Positions 1-8,049 of a stretch of 64,000 bases of DNA are shown here, piece after piece. The translations under genes and the position numbers were made by a program. This DNA comes from Marinobacter denitrificans. GTDB lineage: Bacteria; Pseudomonadota; Gammaproteobacteria; Pseudomonadales; Oleiphilaceae. The notes beneath the pieces were generated by a model. That model was not told the DNA's origin. It did not search any database and saw only the letters and a list, made by a program, of their open reading frames with translations. How positions within the stretch are numbered: position 1 is the stretch's first letter; each line of letters starts with the position of its first letter. The DNA lies in contig NZ_VMHN01000012.1 of the NCBI RefSeq assembly GCF_008795955.1, positions 1-64,000 of the forward strand, in the 5' to 3' direction.

Positions 1-56
1 TCGGCTTGCTTGAGGATCGACAGGATCTGGCTGTCGGAAAAACGTGACTTCTTCAT
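1..56 (-). CDS. IS3-family transposase OrfA, N-terminal 18 residues (cut by window edge)
   Basis: The minus strand from position 56 encodes MKKSRFSDSQILSILKQA, which matches the conserved start of IS3-family OrfA proteins, the helix-turn-helix subunit that helps bind the IS ends. A purine-rich stretch precedes the ATG. Only 18 codons are visible; the rest, and the OrfB integrase, would lie left of the window. Truncation is due to the window edge, not shown to be biological. Confidence 0.75.
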   Translation of the reverse strand, partial: MKKSRFSDSQILSILKQA

Positions 57-134
57 GCAGAATCTCCCTGCGTCTAGCTTACGGAAAATTCTACTTTTGA
101 TCACCGCTGTTTTTCGGGGGGATTACCGATTCAG
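1..134 (-). mobile_element. End of an IS3-family insertion sequence
   Basis: The window opens inside an insertion sequence. It contains the first codons of an OrfA transposase on the minus strand, then an untranslated end of about 75 bases with a C/G run typical of IS terminal repeats. Homology to alkS in the next gene begins directly after it, near position 135-140, so the element end probably lies at about 131-134. The exact terminal repeat and target duplication cannot be fixed because the other end lies outside the window. Confidence 0.65.
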
Positions 135-1100
135 GTGCCAAAAACTTTTTTAAATAAAATGTTTGGCACCCTTGAGTTACAAATCCTGCACGAACAGAAC
201 CATCACCTGGTTACCCAGGAATCTGCACAGGCTTCGTTCGATTTCGCTTTGAACTATGGCGTTACAGATATTCTGTGGGGGTGTACACAGGCCTACAGCC
301 GTTTTCTGTACCACCAAGGGTTCCGAGATAGAGCCATGGCCTTGTTGGAACAATCCCGCTTAGCCTCCTGCGAGCGAGAGCTCTCTCGTCTAAATATCCT
401 GACTAAAGTTCAGTTAGCTGAGTTTACTCTCCTGAACAACGAGGAATTGGGTCCACCCATACTCCCCGATGAATGTGAGCTGACGTTCCTGCCAAATCAA
501 AACCAGGCCATTCAAGCACGTATGGCCCTGGTAACCTCAATGTATAGACTACGGCTTGGGAAACAGTTTGGTGTCGCCGAAAAATATGCCAAACAAGCAC
601 TACAAAGCGCCAGCGCAATTTCAGACGCTAGAACCAGGATCGCCGCCCACTATTGTCAGGCCCTGGCAGCGTTTGCCCTCGGCTCATCAAAATCGGCGAA
701 GCGCATGATTCTTGATGCAAACCTACTTTCGGAACATTTGAACTGTCACTTCACACGGCTCTGGATCAAAGAAGCGCTACTTTCTCTTAGCCCCCTTGCT
801 CAGGATCTTTTTAACGATCTGCCAGACGACTCTGAAGCTAAAGCTACGAAGGATCCCGATGTCAGAATAGAAGACTCCAGCGTGCCACCTGTGCCCGGCA
901 ATGCCCACTCAACTATCACGATAAAGCAGATTTCTCTGTTGAAATGCGTAAGCAACGGAATGACCAACAGAGAGATCGCTGAACGGCTTCTCGTGACGGA
1001 GGATACCGTCAAATGGCATATGAAGAAGATTTTCAGCGAACTTAAAGTAACCAACCGGGTTCAGGCAGTCACTGAAGCTCGACTGCGCGGACTTTTATAG
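135..1100 (+). pseudogene. alkS: C-terminal part of AlkS-type (MalT/LuxR) alkane-responsive regulator, 5' end lost to the IS
   Basis: The 321 residues correspond to the C-terminal third of AlkS, a MalT-like activator of about 880 residues that switches on alkane hydroxylase genes. The visible part is a helical TPR-like region (about 1-230) followed by a LuxR/GerE helix-turn-helix (about 260-321) with TNREIAERLLVTEDTVKWHM. The N-terminal P-loop ATPase is absent because the IS3 end abuts the reading frame. The GTG at 135 is only the first in-frame start, without a good ribosome-binding site, so it is unlikely to be a native start. alkT follows 32 bases downstream, the order known from Pseudomonas putida GPo1. 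Family recognition is firm; loss of function is inferred from the missing ATPase. Confidence 0.8.
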
Positions 1101-1132
1101 TGCTACAAAAACAAAAGAGGAATCGAGCGAAT

Positions 1133-2293
1133 ATGCAAAAAATAGTTATCATTGGCGCTGGAATAGCCAGCCTGACCGCCGCAGAGGCTCTCCGCCAGAA
1201 TGGATTCGACGGAACGATTACCATTTTGGGCGAGGAAAACACGCTGCCTTACCAGCGTCCCCCGTTGTCCAAAGCCTATTTGACCTCAGATGAGTTGCCC
1301 TCGCCAACTCCGATCCGTTCTCCTAATTTCTTTCGGGACAACAAAGTTGAATTTGAACAAGGCGGTAAAGTAATAGCGCTTGAACGATCGGCAAAGCAAG
1401 TAGTGATTCAAGGCGGCAGGAAAATTAAATACGACACGCTGATTTTGGCAACAGGAGCGAGGCCACGTCCTATTGATTTACCTGGTGAGAGCGCAAAAAA
1501 TGTTTTCTATCTCAGGAATCTTGACCACTCCGCCGCATTACGTAATGCCCTGTTAGCCCCGGAATGCGAGAAGGTGGCCATTCTCGGCGCGGGTGTTATC
1601 GGGCTTGAAGTCGCCTCCGCTGCCAATCTACAGGGAAAACAAGTCTCTGTGTTTGAGGCCAACAGCCGAGCGATGTGTCGAGTAGCGTCACCATTAACAA
1701 GTAATTTTGTCAGAAACCGCATGGCCTCCGCCGGCGTAATGTTCTACTTCAATGCTAGCGTCAACCAGATTCTCACTGAGGGAGACCGAGTTTCCGGTAT
1801 CCGTTTGTCCGACGGCACTACGAAACCCGCAGACGTCGTTGTTATCGGTATAGGAGCCATCCCCAATGCTGAACTTGCGCAAGACGCAAACCTGGATTGC
1901 GACGGTGGTATTATAGTAGACAGCGGCATGCGTAGCTCTGACCCTGACATATTTGCGATCGGAGATTGCGCTAAAGCCGTCAACGTTTCCACCAATACAC
2001 CCATCCGAATAGAAACTATTCACAATGCCATGCTTCAAGCACAAATTGCGGCGGCTCATATTTGTGGTAAACCGTCTCCGCCTGCCTCTCCTCCTCGTTT
2101 TTGGTCAGATCTCAACGGCATGAAAGTCCAGTGTATTGGAATCGCCACTGGATACGACCGAATTCAGCGGCGTCCCACAGAGAGTGACAATGCCTGTGAA
2201 TTCTGGCTCTTTTCCGGAGACCGGATGATCGCAGCTGAAACGGTCAATCTTCCCACCCGGCAAGCCAAGCTATCTAAAGCTCTCTCCGGGTAA
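1133..2293 (+). CDS. alkT: Rubredoxin reductase, AlkT-like
   Basis: This 386-residue FAD enzyme would pass electrons from NADH to rubredoxin for the membrane alkane hydroxylase. It has an N-terminal FAD-binding GAGIAS (residues 7-12), an NAD-binding GAGVIGLEVASA in the middle, the second FAD motif FAIGDCA, and a C-terminal segment close to AlkT (PPRFWSDLNGMKVQ, then AAETVNLPTRQ). Length equals known AlkT (about 385). I start at the ATG at 1133, preceded by AGAGG; an in-frame GTG at 1100 would add 11 poorly conserved residues. It lies 32 bases after the alkS remnant. No alkane hydroxylase or rubredoxin gene is in the window. Related ferredoxin reductases look similar, but the tail and the alkS neighbour favour AlkT. 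Confidence 0.85.
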   Translation: MQKIVIIGAGIASLTAAEALRQNGFDGTITILGEENTLPYQRPPLSKAYLTSDELPSPTPIRSPNFFRDNKVEFEQGGKVIALERSAKQVVIQGGRKIKYDTLILATGARPRPIDLPGESAKNVFYLRNLDHSAALRNALLAPECEKVAILGAGVIGLEVASAANLQGKQVSVFEANSRAMCRVASPLTSNFVRNRMASAGVMFYFNASVNQILTEGDRVSGIRLSDGTTKPADVVVIGIGAIPNAELAQDANLDCDGGIIVDSGMRSSDPDIFAIGDCAKAVNVSTNTPIRIETIHNAMLQAQIAAAHICGKPSPPASPPRFWSDLNGMKVQCIGIATGYDRIQRRPTESDNACEFWLFSGDRMIAAETVNLPTRQAKLSKALSG

Positions 2294-2886
2294 GTGTAAG
2301 CGAGATGGGATGCAACTCATTCTCATCTCTGAGATTTCTATGTGTCGAGCCTCGTGACTGAGCATATCCAGCTGCAGGGGGATTCTGGCCCTCCCACAAG
2401 CTCTGCTGTAGAGCAGGAGATACAGAATCGCCCAGCCCAGCTGTGATGGCCACAGTGACCAGTCATTCACCCGGGGCTTACCTAACGACCAGGAAAGTGG
2501 AGCAATTGCCAAAGCGATTATTCAGATGGGACATAGCCTAGGACTCGATGTACTGGCCGAGGGAATTGAGACCAAAGAGCAAGAAAACCATCTCCGAATC
2601 CTTGGCTGTGATGCGGGACAAGGCTATCTATATGCTAAGCCGCTCTCAGTCAAAAGGTGCGAGGAGTACCTACAAGTTACTGACTGGGTTTAATTGGCCC
2701 GATGGTGGTCATCGAATCAATTTGGGATCACCGAACGCTTAGTGTGCGCCGGCGTTATCGCACCATCTGAACGTTCGCTTTGCGACCGAACCGTGAAATG
2801 CAGGACGGTGTAAGTGTCGGCCATTTAACTGCCATAACTGTCTCTATGCACAATCTAACCTTTAGAATAAAAGCAAACCAAACGGG
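2294..2886. other. Gene-poor scrap DNA between alkT and the SIR2 gene
   Basis: These 593 bases hold no intact gene. The only recognisable content is an EAL-domain tail (2457-2693, listed separately). The first 160 bases have several stop codons in all plus-strand frames and no family I recognise. A short minus-strand frame at 2270-2512 encodes 80 residues without recognised similarity. Such patchwork is typical of repeated insertion and deletion in an island. Confidence 0.6.
2457..2693 (+). pseudogene. C-terminal fragment of an EAL-domain (c-di-GMP phosphodiesterase) gene
   Basis: In the frame beginning at 2457 the translation reads DQSFTRGLPND, then AKAIIQMGHSLGLDVLAEGI, then a GYLYAKPLS tail and a TAA at 2691-2693. 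These are the last conserved blocks of EAL domains, matching the order in the intact EAL gene at 21076. Everything upstream of the DQSF block, including the EAL motif itself, is missing and the frame is lost. About 78 codons remain, with no start site, so this is a decayed remnant. Confidence 0.8.
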
Positions 2887-5800
2887 CTATTCACAACGTA
2901 TTTGACATGCAACCGGACCGTTAAAGCTGTAACCGAGATTAAACGAGACCCGGTCATCTTCGATAATTGCATCCCATAAGTCGTCTCGGACAGAGGAAAC
3001 GGGAAAAAACACCTCATCACCCCGTCCATCCACTCGCACAAAACCGTAAGATGACCTCTTTGTCTTTATGGCGCCCGTGAAAATCTTCCGCTCAGGGCCC
3101 TCAAAATCAAAGTCGCGAATTTCAACCTTTGCATCATGAGATACCCTGGCCTTCCGAAGAGCACCGAAAATGCCTTTTGCGTCTCGCACCACCTTGCCGT
3201 CGGTAGAATTCAGCGCATACCTAGCATACCAAAACTGGGCTTGATAATTGCCGTCGCCAGGTGTGAAGGCTCGTCTGTAGAAGTACATTAGTTCTTCATG
3301 TGAAGAATCTGAATTACATCGTAAGAATTCTGCGAAATGAAAATTTAGCTTATGATCCGCGCGACGCCTATCAAGCGCCTGCCTGAAGACCTCTTCGGCT
3401 TTCTCCTTTTCGCCTTCTTTCAATAAACGACTGGCCAAACGTATAGCAAGGTGTGGCTCTCTGTCGCTCTCTTCAAAAGACTTTTCTAGCGCTGCTAATG
3501 CTCTTCCGTGATCATCTATTAGTTCAGAGAATTTTGCTTCAAGAACATGGATTTGAGACTCAGTAGGAAACTTTCTTTTATTGTCGGTAATCTCTTGCTG
3601 AACTGATCGAATGGCTTCTCTAATACTAAATTGCGTTGCTGCCTCATCATTCAATAGGTCATTCAAAGCTTCGATCGAAAGTTCAATTAATGAGGATGAG
3701 GTATATCCATCAATTCCCCATTTAGCGACCATCTGGTTAAGGTAACCTCTGGCCTCTCCTCTATATACCCTTCGCAACCTAGGATCTTGCTCGGAAATAG
3801 ACTTGTCACGCCAAACAACTGACAAGCTATGGAGAATGCTGGAATCATATGGAGCTAGTTCTTTAGCTTGCTGTAACAGGTCCAAAGCTGCGTCTAAGCT
3901 TCCGTTCGGCCTAATTCGCTCGTAGTTTGCTTTCTGCTGTAGTATGTATGGGTCTTTTCCGTTCGATTCAATGGCATGCGAATATATAGCGCTGACATCT
4001 TCATACTCTGGAAATAGGTCGTGAAGTGATTTAGCCCTCAACAGTAAACGTTGCGAAGAGCGATCAGTGCTAAAAGAAACATTCAGCTTTTTCACAATAT
4101 TTATGTATTCTTGGTAACGATCTTCAGCGTTGGATAAAGCCCGACGAAATACAATCTCCGCAATTTCAGAGTGTCTCGCCTGATAGTGAATGTCCTGTTC
4201 TCCATTTCCACTTACTATTACGACTCGCTCAAGGGGCTTATAGAACTGCTCCTGAAACCCAGAAAAGGAGATTTGATGAATTCTCGAAATGAGGCCCGCC
4301 CTCACAGGTATTCTCAGTCGATTGAGTACGCAGACCGTAAGATAAATTCTTTTTGCTGACTCTGGATAAATATTTTCATACTCATTGAATATTATATCCT
4401 CGAACGGCTCTCCCATTGTGGCTTCATGCAAAGCTACGAGGAGTTGGCGCCCATATATTTCGCGCAACTCGTGGCAGCGTTGGTCGTGGCTCTTATCCTT
4501 CAAGTTAGGTCCAAGTGAAGAGTGTGCCTCAAGTTGATGAACTAGGCCGTCAATCTCATTCTCGGATAGGTATCTCAACTCAAAGGTATCTGTAATTAAT
4601 TCATCGAGATCTTCGCAGCGTACGTTCCATTCGTTATAACGTTCAGCAGTGAAAACAGAAACCGGCAAGTCTTTCTTTTTTAGCTTCTGTATAAATCTAT
4701 TCAATTCAATCGAGTTTATGGCAGCGTCGTCCCAGAATAAATAAACGTGCTCATCCGTTTTTTCGACAATCTCTTCAATAATGTCCAAATCTGCAAAGCA
4801 TCCGGGTTTTACCCATAGCGAAACACCCAGTGCAGACATGCCTATATCCCAAGCAATTTGACGGAGTAGGACTGTCTTTCCTGAACCTGCCTCTCCTTTG
4901 ATTACGTAGAATTCAGATTTCTCCTCTTGCTCAACGTCTGTACTCTCTATTGCCCGCTCATTAATGTGTCGCTGTAGATTTCGAGGAATAGCGATATTTT
5001 GCGCGACCGGACTCCAACCTTGGTCGACACCCTTGAAAAATTCTGCGGGATCAGCATCAGAGACCGGAGTATCCGCATTCACCCAATCGACTTGGTTTGT
5101 TAAGAAGTCGATGAGCTCTTCTGACGGGGAAACATGTTTACTAAAAATTGCTTGGATAGGATGTGTTGACGGCGGTGTTACAATTGAGAGAAGTCTGTCA
5201 GATCTTGATACTTGAGTGTCTATATCATCAAGAAAGTCTGAAAACGTCATGTCCAAAGCAGTTATTTTCTTCTCACCCCAAAATTCTTTTTCTATATCAT
5301 CAACTTTAGGCTTTAATAAGTAATGTCTCTGCCCACCTTTGCACTCTTTTTCAAGGCTTAGTAAAACAGCTCGGACATTGTGATCAAGCAAGCTATGGCC
5401 AACAAATACGATTGAGTTGTCATAGGCCAACTCGTATAAATGGTTAAAGAGTCTCTTTCTTACGTCAAAGCTTTCATTGTATTGATCAGTGGTCAGCACC
5501 AGGGGCAAATAGGAATCGTGAGTTCTTGTTACGCATCCATGCAGTTTTACATATGGCAGTAGATCATTTGTGACTCGAGTTTCATCGAAATTATCTTCAT
5601 TGCTGACAATTAGAGAGAGCTTCTGCATCGGCTCCTTATTTATTGTGTAACATCGCTCAACCAACAAGTCGTAATTTGTTGTGAATATGGCCCTCCACTT
5701 AAAGCTTGGAATCTTAATGTGAAAGGCGGCCGGCTCCAGCTCCGAAAAGTAATCTCGTATATAATCCTGAACTTCAAAAATACCAGCTTGGGAAATTGCC

Positions 5801-5994
5801 ATGGCTGCGACATGTGCAAGATCTGCTTCCTTAAAGCTGTCATTTAAAAATCGTTCACAAATAATATCCCTAAGATCATTGCCAAGAGGGATTTTTTTAT
5901 TTGGTAAATTGGCGCCATAAAGTGCGCCTGAACCCAGAAACAAGACAATCTTCCCTTTTCTCACCTTATCGATTAGTGTCGGGCTGAGCGCCAT
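2887..5994 (-). CDS. SIR2-STAND NTPase-TPR protein with C-terminal cold-shock-like domain; candidate anti-phage effector
   Basis: This is a 1035-residue multidomain protein. Residues 1-250 form a SIR2-like NAD-hydrolase domain with GSGA (21-24), TTNYD (105-109), KLHG with the likely catalytic His152 (150-153), and GHSLLD (199-204). Residues 330-620 form a P-loop NTPase with GEAGSGKT (367-374) and a Walker B-like YLFWDDA (418-424), the layout of STAND defence ATPases. Residues about 640-940 are helical TPR-like repeats, the usual sensor part. Residues about 972-1035 resemble a cold-shock domain (GAIKTKRSSYGFV, then EVFFPVSSV). SIR2-STAND proteins of AVAST/Avs type deplete NAD on phage recognition; that role is inferred here. 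The gene stands alone, is visibly AT-richer than the backbone and lies among mobile-element scraps. AAGGAAAG precedes the ATG. Confidence 0.8.
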   Translation of the reverse strand: MALSPTLIDKVRKGKIVLFLGSGALYGANLPNKKIPLGNDLRDIICERFLNDSFKEADLAHVAAMAISQAGIFEVQDYIRDYFSELEPAAFHIKIPSFKWRAIFTTNYDLLVERCYTINKEPMQKLSLIVSNEDNFDETRVTNDLLPYVKLHGCVTRTHDSYLPLVLTTDQYNESFDVRKRLFNHLYELAYDNSIVFVGHSLLDHNVRAVLLSLEKECKGGQRHYLLKPKVDDIEKEFWGEKKITALDMTFSDFLDDIDTQVSRSDRLLSIVTPPSTHPIQAIFSKHVSPSEELIDFLTNQVDWVNADTPVSDADPAEFFKGVDQGWSPVAQNIAIPRNLQRHINERAIESTDVEQEEKSEFYVIKGEAGSGKTVLLRQIAWDIGMSALGVSLWVKPGCFADLDIIEEIVEKTDEHVYLFWDDAAINSIELNRFIQKLKKKDLPVSVFTAERYNEWNVRCEDLDELITDTFELRYLSENEIDGLVHQLEAHSSLGPNLKDKSHDQRCHELREIYGRQLLVALHEATMGEPFEDIIFNEYENIYPESAKRIYLTVCVLNRLRIPVRAGLISRIHQISFSGFQEQFYKPLERVVIVSGNGEQDIHYQARHSEIAEIVFRRALSNAEDRYQEYINIVKKLNVSFSTDRSSQRLLLRAKSLHDLFPEYEDVSAIYSHAIESNGKDPYILQQKANYERIRPNGSLDAALDLLQQAKELAPYDSSILHSLSVVWRDKSISEQDPRLRRVYRGEARGYLNQMVAKWGIDGYTSSSLIELSIEALNDLLNDEAATQFSIREAIRSVQQEITDNKRKFPTESQIHVLEAKFSELIDDHGRALAALEKSFEESDREPHLAIRLASRLLKEGEKEKAEEVFRQALDRRRADHKLNFHFAEFLRCNSDSSHEELMYFYRRAFTPGDGNYQAQFWYARYALNSTDGKVVRDAKGIFGALRKARVSHDAKVEIRDFDFEGPERKIFTGAIKTKRSSYGFVRVDGRGDEVFFPVSSVRDDLWDAIIEDDRVSFNLGYSFNGPVACQIRCE

Positions 5995-6578
5995 TTGGAT
6001 CTTTCCTTATTAGAATAGGTGCATTCTGCATATTTAGTTCGCATTCTGACTTAATAGTCGAGAGTAGAATATGTGGACCGTAATATAAAGGGTGGCCTTA
6101 GCATGACGCCCTTCCCGCCTGATTGATACTACTCGAAAGAACTGGGGCTATTCTGATGCTACCCTCGCCCTGCCAGCTTGAATTGTGCCCTAAAACTTAA
6201 GACAGCACTGGATGAGCAATCAGCGGGAAAATTGACAACATTAGGAATGTGTTCGGAAAACTGCAGAAGTGACATTGGGGGGCGTGGAGACCCGCCAGCT
6301 GTCATCCAAAACCATGGCAGTGCTGGACAGGCCTGACCTGTATTTCATTGGCGAAGTAGTGGATGTGACGGGACATCTCGGCGGACACAACTTTCAATGG
6401 GCATGGGCATCGGGAGTTGCGGCCGGGAGCTACGCCTGATATTTCACGAGCCTTATTACCACCATGTAACCTCTGTTCTCATTGTAGTCTTCCTGAACTA
6501 GTCTGATGGTTAATCCCCCCGGATCCTGTTTGTGAGCGTTATCAGGACGACCGTTCCCAAATCAAGGAGGGCAGCACT
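5995..6578. other. Island edge: promoter region of the SIR2 gene and a gene remnant
   Basis: These 584 bases lie between the SIR2-STAND start and the glutaredoxin gene. The left 60 bases are AT-rich and should carry the leftward promoter of the SIR2-STAND gene. Bases 6245-6439 are an HI0933-type gene tail (listed separately). The last 140 bases lead into the glutaredoxin gene with a strong AAGGAGGG site at about 6563. Nothing recognisable was seen in 6060-6240. Confidence 0.6.
6245..6439 (+). pseudogene. 3' fragment of HI0933/YhiN-type FAD-dependent oxidoreductase
   Basis: The frame reads AEVTLGGVETRQLSSKTM from 6263, then PDLYFIGEVVDVTGHLGGHN, then FQWAWASGVAAG and a TGA at 6437-6439. This is the highly conserved C-terminal FAD-binding block of the HI0933 flavoprotein family, whose members are about 400 residues. 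Only about 60 codons remain, and an in-frame TAG at 6242 closes the frame upstream. Base composition is like the backbone to the right, so this looks like the native gene whose 5' part was replaced by the island on the left. Confidence 0.85.
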
Positions 6579-7337
6579 ATGGCTGACAATGCCCAGGGCA
6601 AGACCGCCGAGCTTTACCGCATGGTCATGTCGGAACACCTGTGTCCGTTTGGCCTGAAGAGCAAATTTCTGCTCAAGCGCAAGGGCTACCAGGTAGAGGA
6701 CCACCACCTGACGACCCGGGAAGAAACCGATGCGTTCCAGGAAAAGCACAACGTGGATACCACCCCACAGGCGTTTATCGATGGCCAGCGCATCGGCGGT
6801 TACGATGACCTTCGTGAGCATTTCGGGCTCGATGACCCGGATGACGAAACCAGTTACCAGCCGGTGATCGCCATTTTCGGCACCGCCCTGCTGATGGCCA
6901 TCGCCATAATGTGGTTCTTCAACAGTTCGGTGTTCTCTCTGATGACCGTCGAGAAGTTCGTGGCCATTGCCATGATCCTGCTCGGGCTGCAGAAGCTGCA
7001 GGATGTGGAAAGCTTCAGCACCATGTTCCTCAACTATGATCTGCTCGCCCAGAAGCAGGTGGGTTACGGCTACCTCTACCCTTTCGGTGAAACCTTCGCG
7101 GGTATTCTGATGCTGGCTGGTGCGCTGATATGGCTGGCAGCTCCGGTGTCGCTGTTTATTGGCACCGTCGGCGCCATATCGGTTTTCAAGGCGGTGTACA
7201 TTGACCGCCGGGAACTCAAATGTGCCTGTGTGGGGGGCAACAGCAACGTCCCCCTTGGCTTTGTATCACTCACGGAGAACCTGATCATGATGGCTATGGG
7301 GCTCTGGATGCCCTTTCGGGTATACATCATGGGGTGA
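6579..7337 (+). CDS. Glutaredoxin domain fused to MauE/DoxX-like membrane domain
   Basis: This 252-residue protein joins two modules. Residues about 10-85 are a glutaredoxin fold with a CPFG centre (Cys22, monothiol type), the cis-proline motif TTPQ and the GG of the glutathione site. Residues about 95-250 form four membrane segments of the MauE type, including a CACVGG motif after the third. MauE-like proteins help disulfide formation or redox transfer at the membrane, so the fusion may couple glutathione-linked thiol chemistry in the cytoplasm to the membrane domain; that is inference. A strong AAGGAGGG lies 8 bases before the ATG. It is the first intact backbone gene right of the island. 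Confidence 0.8.
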   Translation: MADNAQGKTAELYRMVMSEHLCPFGLKSKFLLKRKGYQVEDHHLTTREETDAFQEKHNVDTTPQAFIDGQRIGGYDDLREHFGLDDPDDETSYQPVIAIFGTALLMAIAIMWFFNSSVFSLMTVEKFVAIAMILLGLQKLQDVESFSTMFLNYDLLAQKQVGYGYLYPFGETFAGILMLAGALIWLAAPVSLFIGTVGAISVFKAVYIDRRELKCACVGGNSNVPLGFVSLTENLIMMAMGLWMPFRVYIMG

Positions 7338-7462
7338 TTTCTATTGCAATACCGTAAGTAGATGAACAGCCCCGGCCTTGATAGCGTTATCAGTAACGTG
7401 ATCGCCGTTACATCGCGTGCACACATCCACTCACAGGAGTTCAGCCAATACAGGAGTTCACT

Positions 7463-8008
7463 ATGATGCGCACACGTTTGATAAAGGCAATGAGCACTTC
7501 TCTCCTGGCCGGTTCCATGGCCTTCAGCATATCGGCAAATGCGGCCCAGGGTCTTTATTCATCCAGCGACTTGATGGATGCGGACGTCTACGACAGTAAC
7601 GGAGAAGAGATCGGCGAGGTGGAGAACATCCTCATGGACGACAATATGTCGCTCCATTCCCTGGTGATCAAGACCGGTGACGTGCTGGGCCTGGGTGGTC
7701 GCGATGTTGTTGCCGAGCGCGGCACTTTTACGTTGCGCCTGGAAGAAAATGCCGACCAGGAGTTTGACGACCACGATTACGCGGTGCATATGGAAGCAAC
7801 CGGGGATGAAATCAAAGCACTGCCGGAATACGACGAAAGCTGGTGGAACCAGACCAGCAACTCCATGCGCCAGGCCTGGGAAACCACCAAGGAAACCAGC
7901 CGCAGCGCCTGGGAAGACACCAAGGAGGCCACGTCCTCTGCCTGGCAGAACGTAAAGCAGGGCGCAGAACGTTTGTCCAATGACGCCGAGGAGGAAGTCG
8001 AACAGTGA
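7463..8008 (+). CDS. Secreted PRC-barrel domain protein
   Basis: The 181-residue product begins with a signal peptide (cleavage probably after ANA, near residue 27). A PRC-barrel domain follows (about 30-110) with DVYDSNGEEIGEVENIL, a fold that binds other proteins or small ligands. The tail has near-repeats of W-x2-TKE (AWETTKETSR, AWEDTKEATS, AWQNVKQGA), predicted amphipathic helix like apolipoprotein or stress-tail repeats. Such periplasmic PRC proteins are common in marine gammaproteobacteria, but their job is unknown. AGGAG precedes the ATG, and a strong hairpin follows the stop. Confidence 0.75.
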   Translation: MMRTRLIKAMSTSLLAGSMAFSISANAAQGLYSSSDLMDADVYDSNGEEIGEVENILMDDNMSLHSLVIKTGDVLGLGGRDVVAERGTFTLRLEENADQEFDDHDYAVHMEATGDEIKALPEYDESWWNQTSNSMRQAWETTKETSRSAWEDTKEATSSAWQNVKQGAERLSNDAEEEVEQ

Positions 8009-8013
8009 CCCTC

Positions 8014-8034
8014 GGGGGGAGCTCAGCTCCCCCC
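8014..8034. terminator. Strong GC hairpin between convergent genes
   Basis: A perfect 9-bp stem (GGGGGGAGC paired with GCTCCCCCC) with a three-base loop lies 5 bases after the PRC gene and 15 bases beyond the stop of the convergent PLD gene. It likely ends transcription from both sides, although it is followed by a mixed CT stretch, not a clean T run. Confidence 0.65.
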
Positions 8035-8049
8035 TGCTCTTCTCCGGTA

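Noticed and set aside
134..170. Inverted repeat GGTGCCAAAAAC / GTTTGGCACC near the IS edge
   Set aside because: It could be read as a terminator or IS repeat, but the right arm codes for conserved alkS residues and no T run follows; I consider it chance or at most a weak hairpin.
2548..2742. 64-residue plus-strand frame after alkT
   Set aside because: It is an out-of-frame reading of the EAL-domain remnant; the recognisable product is in another frame.
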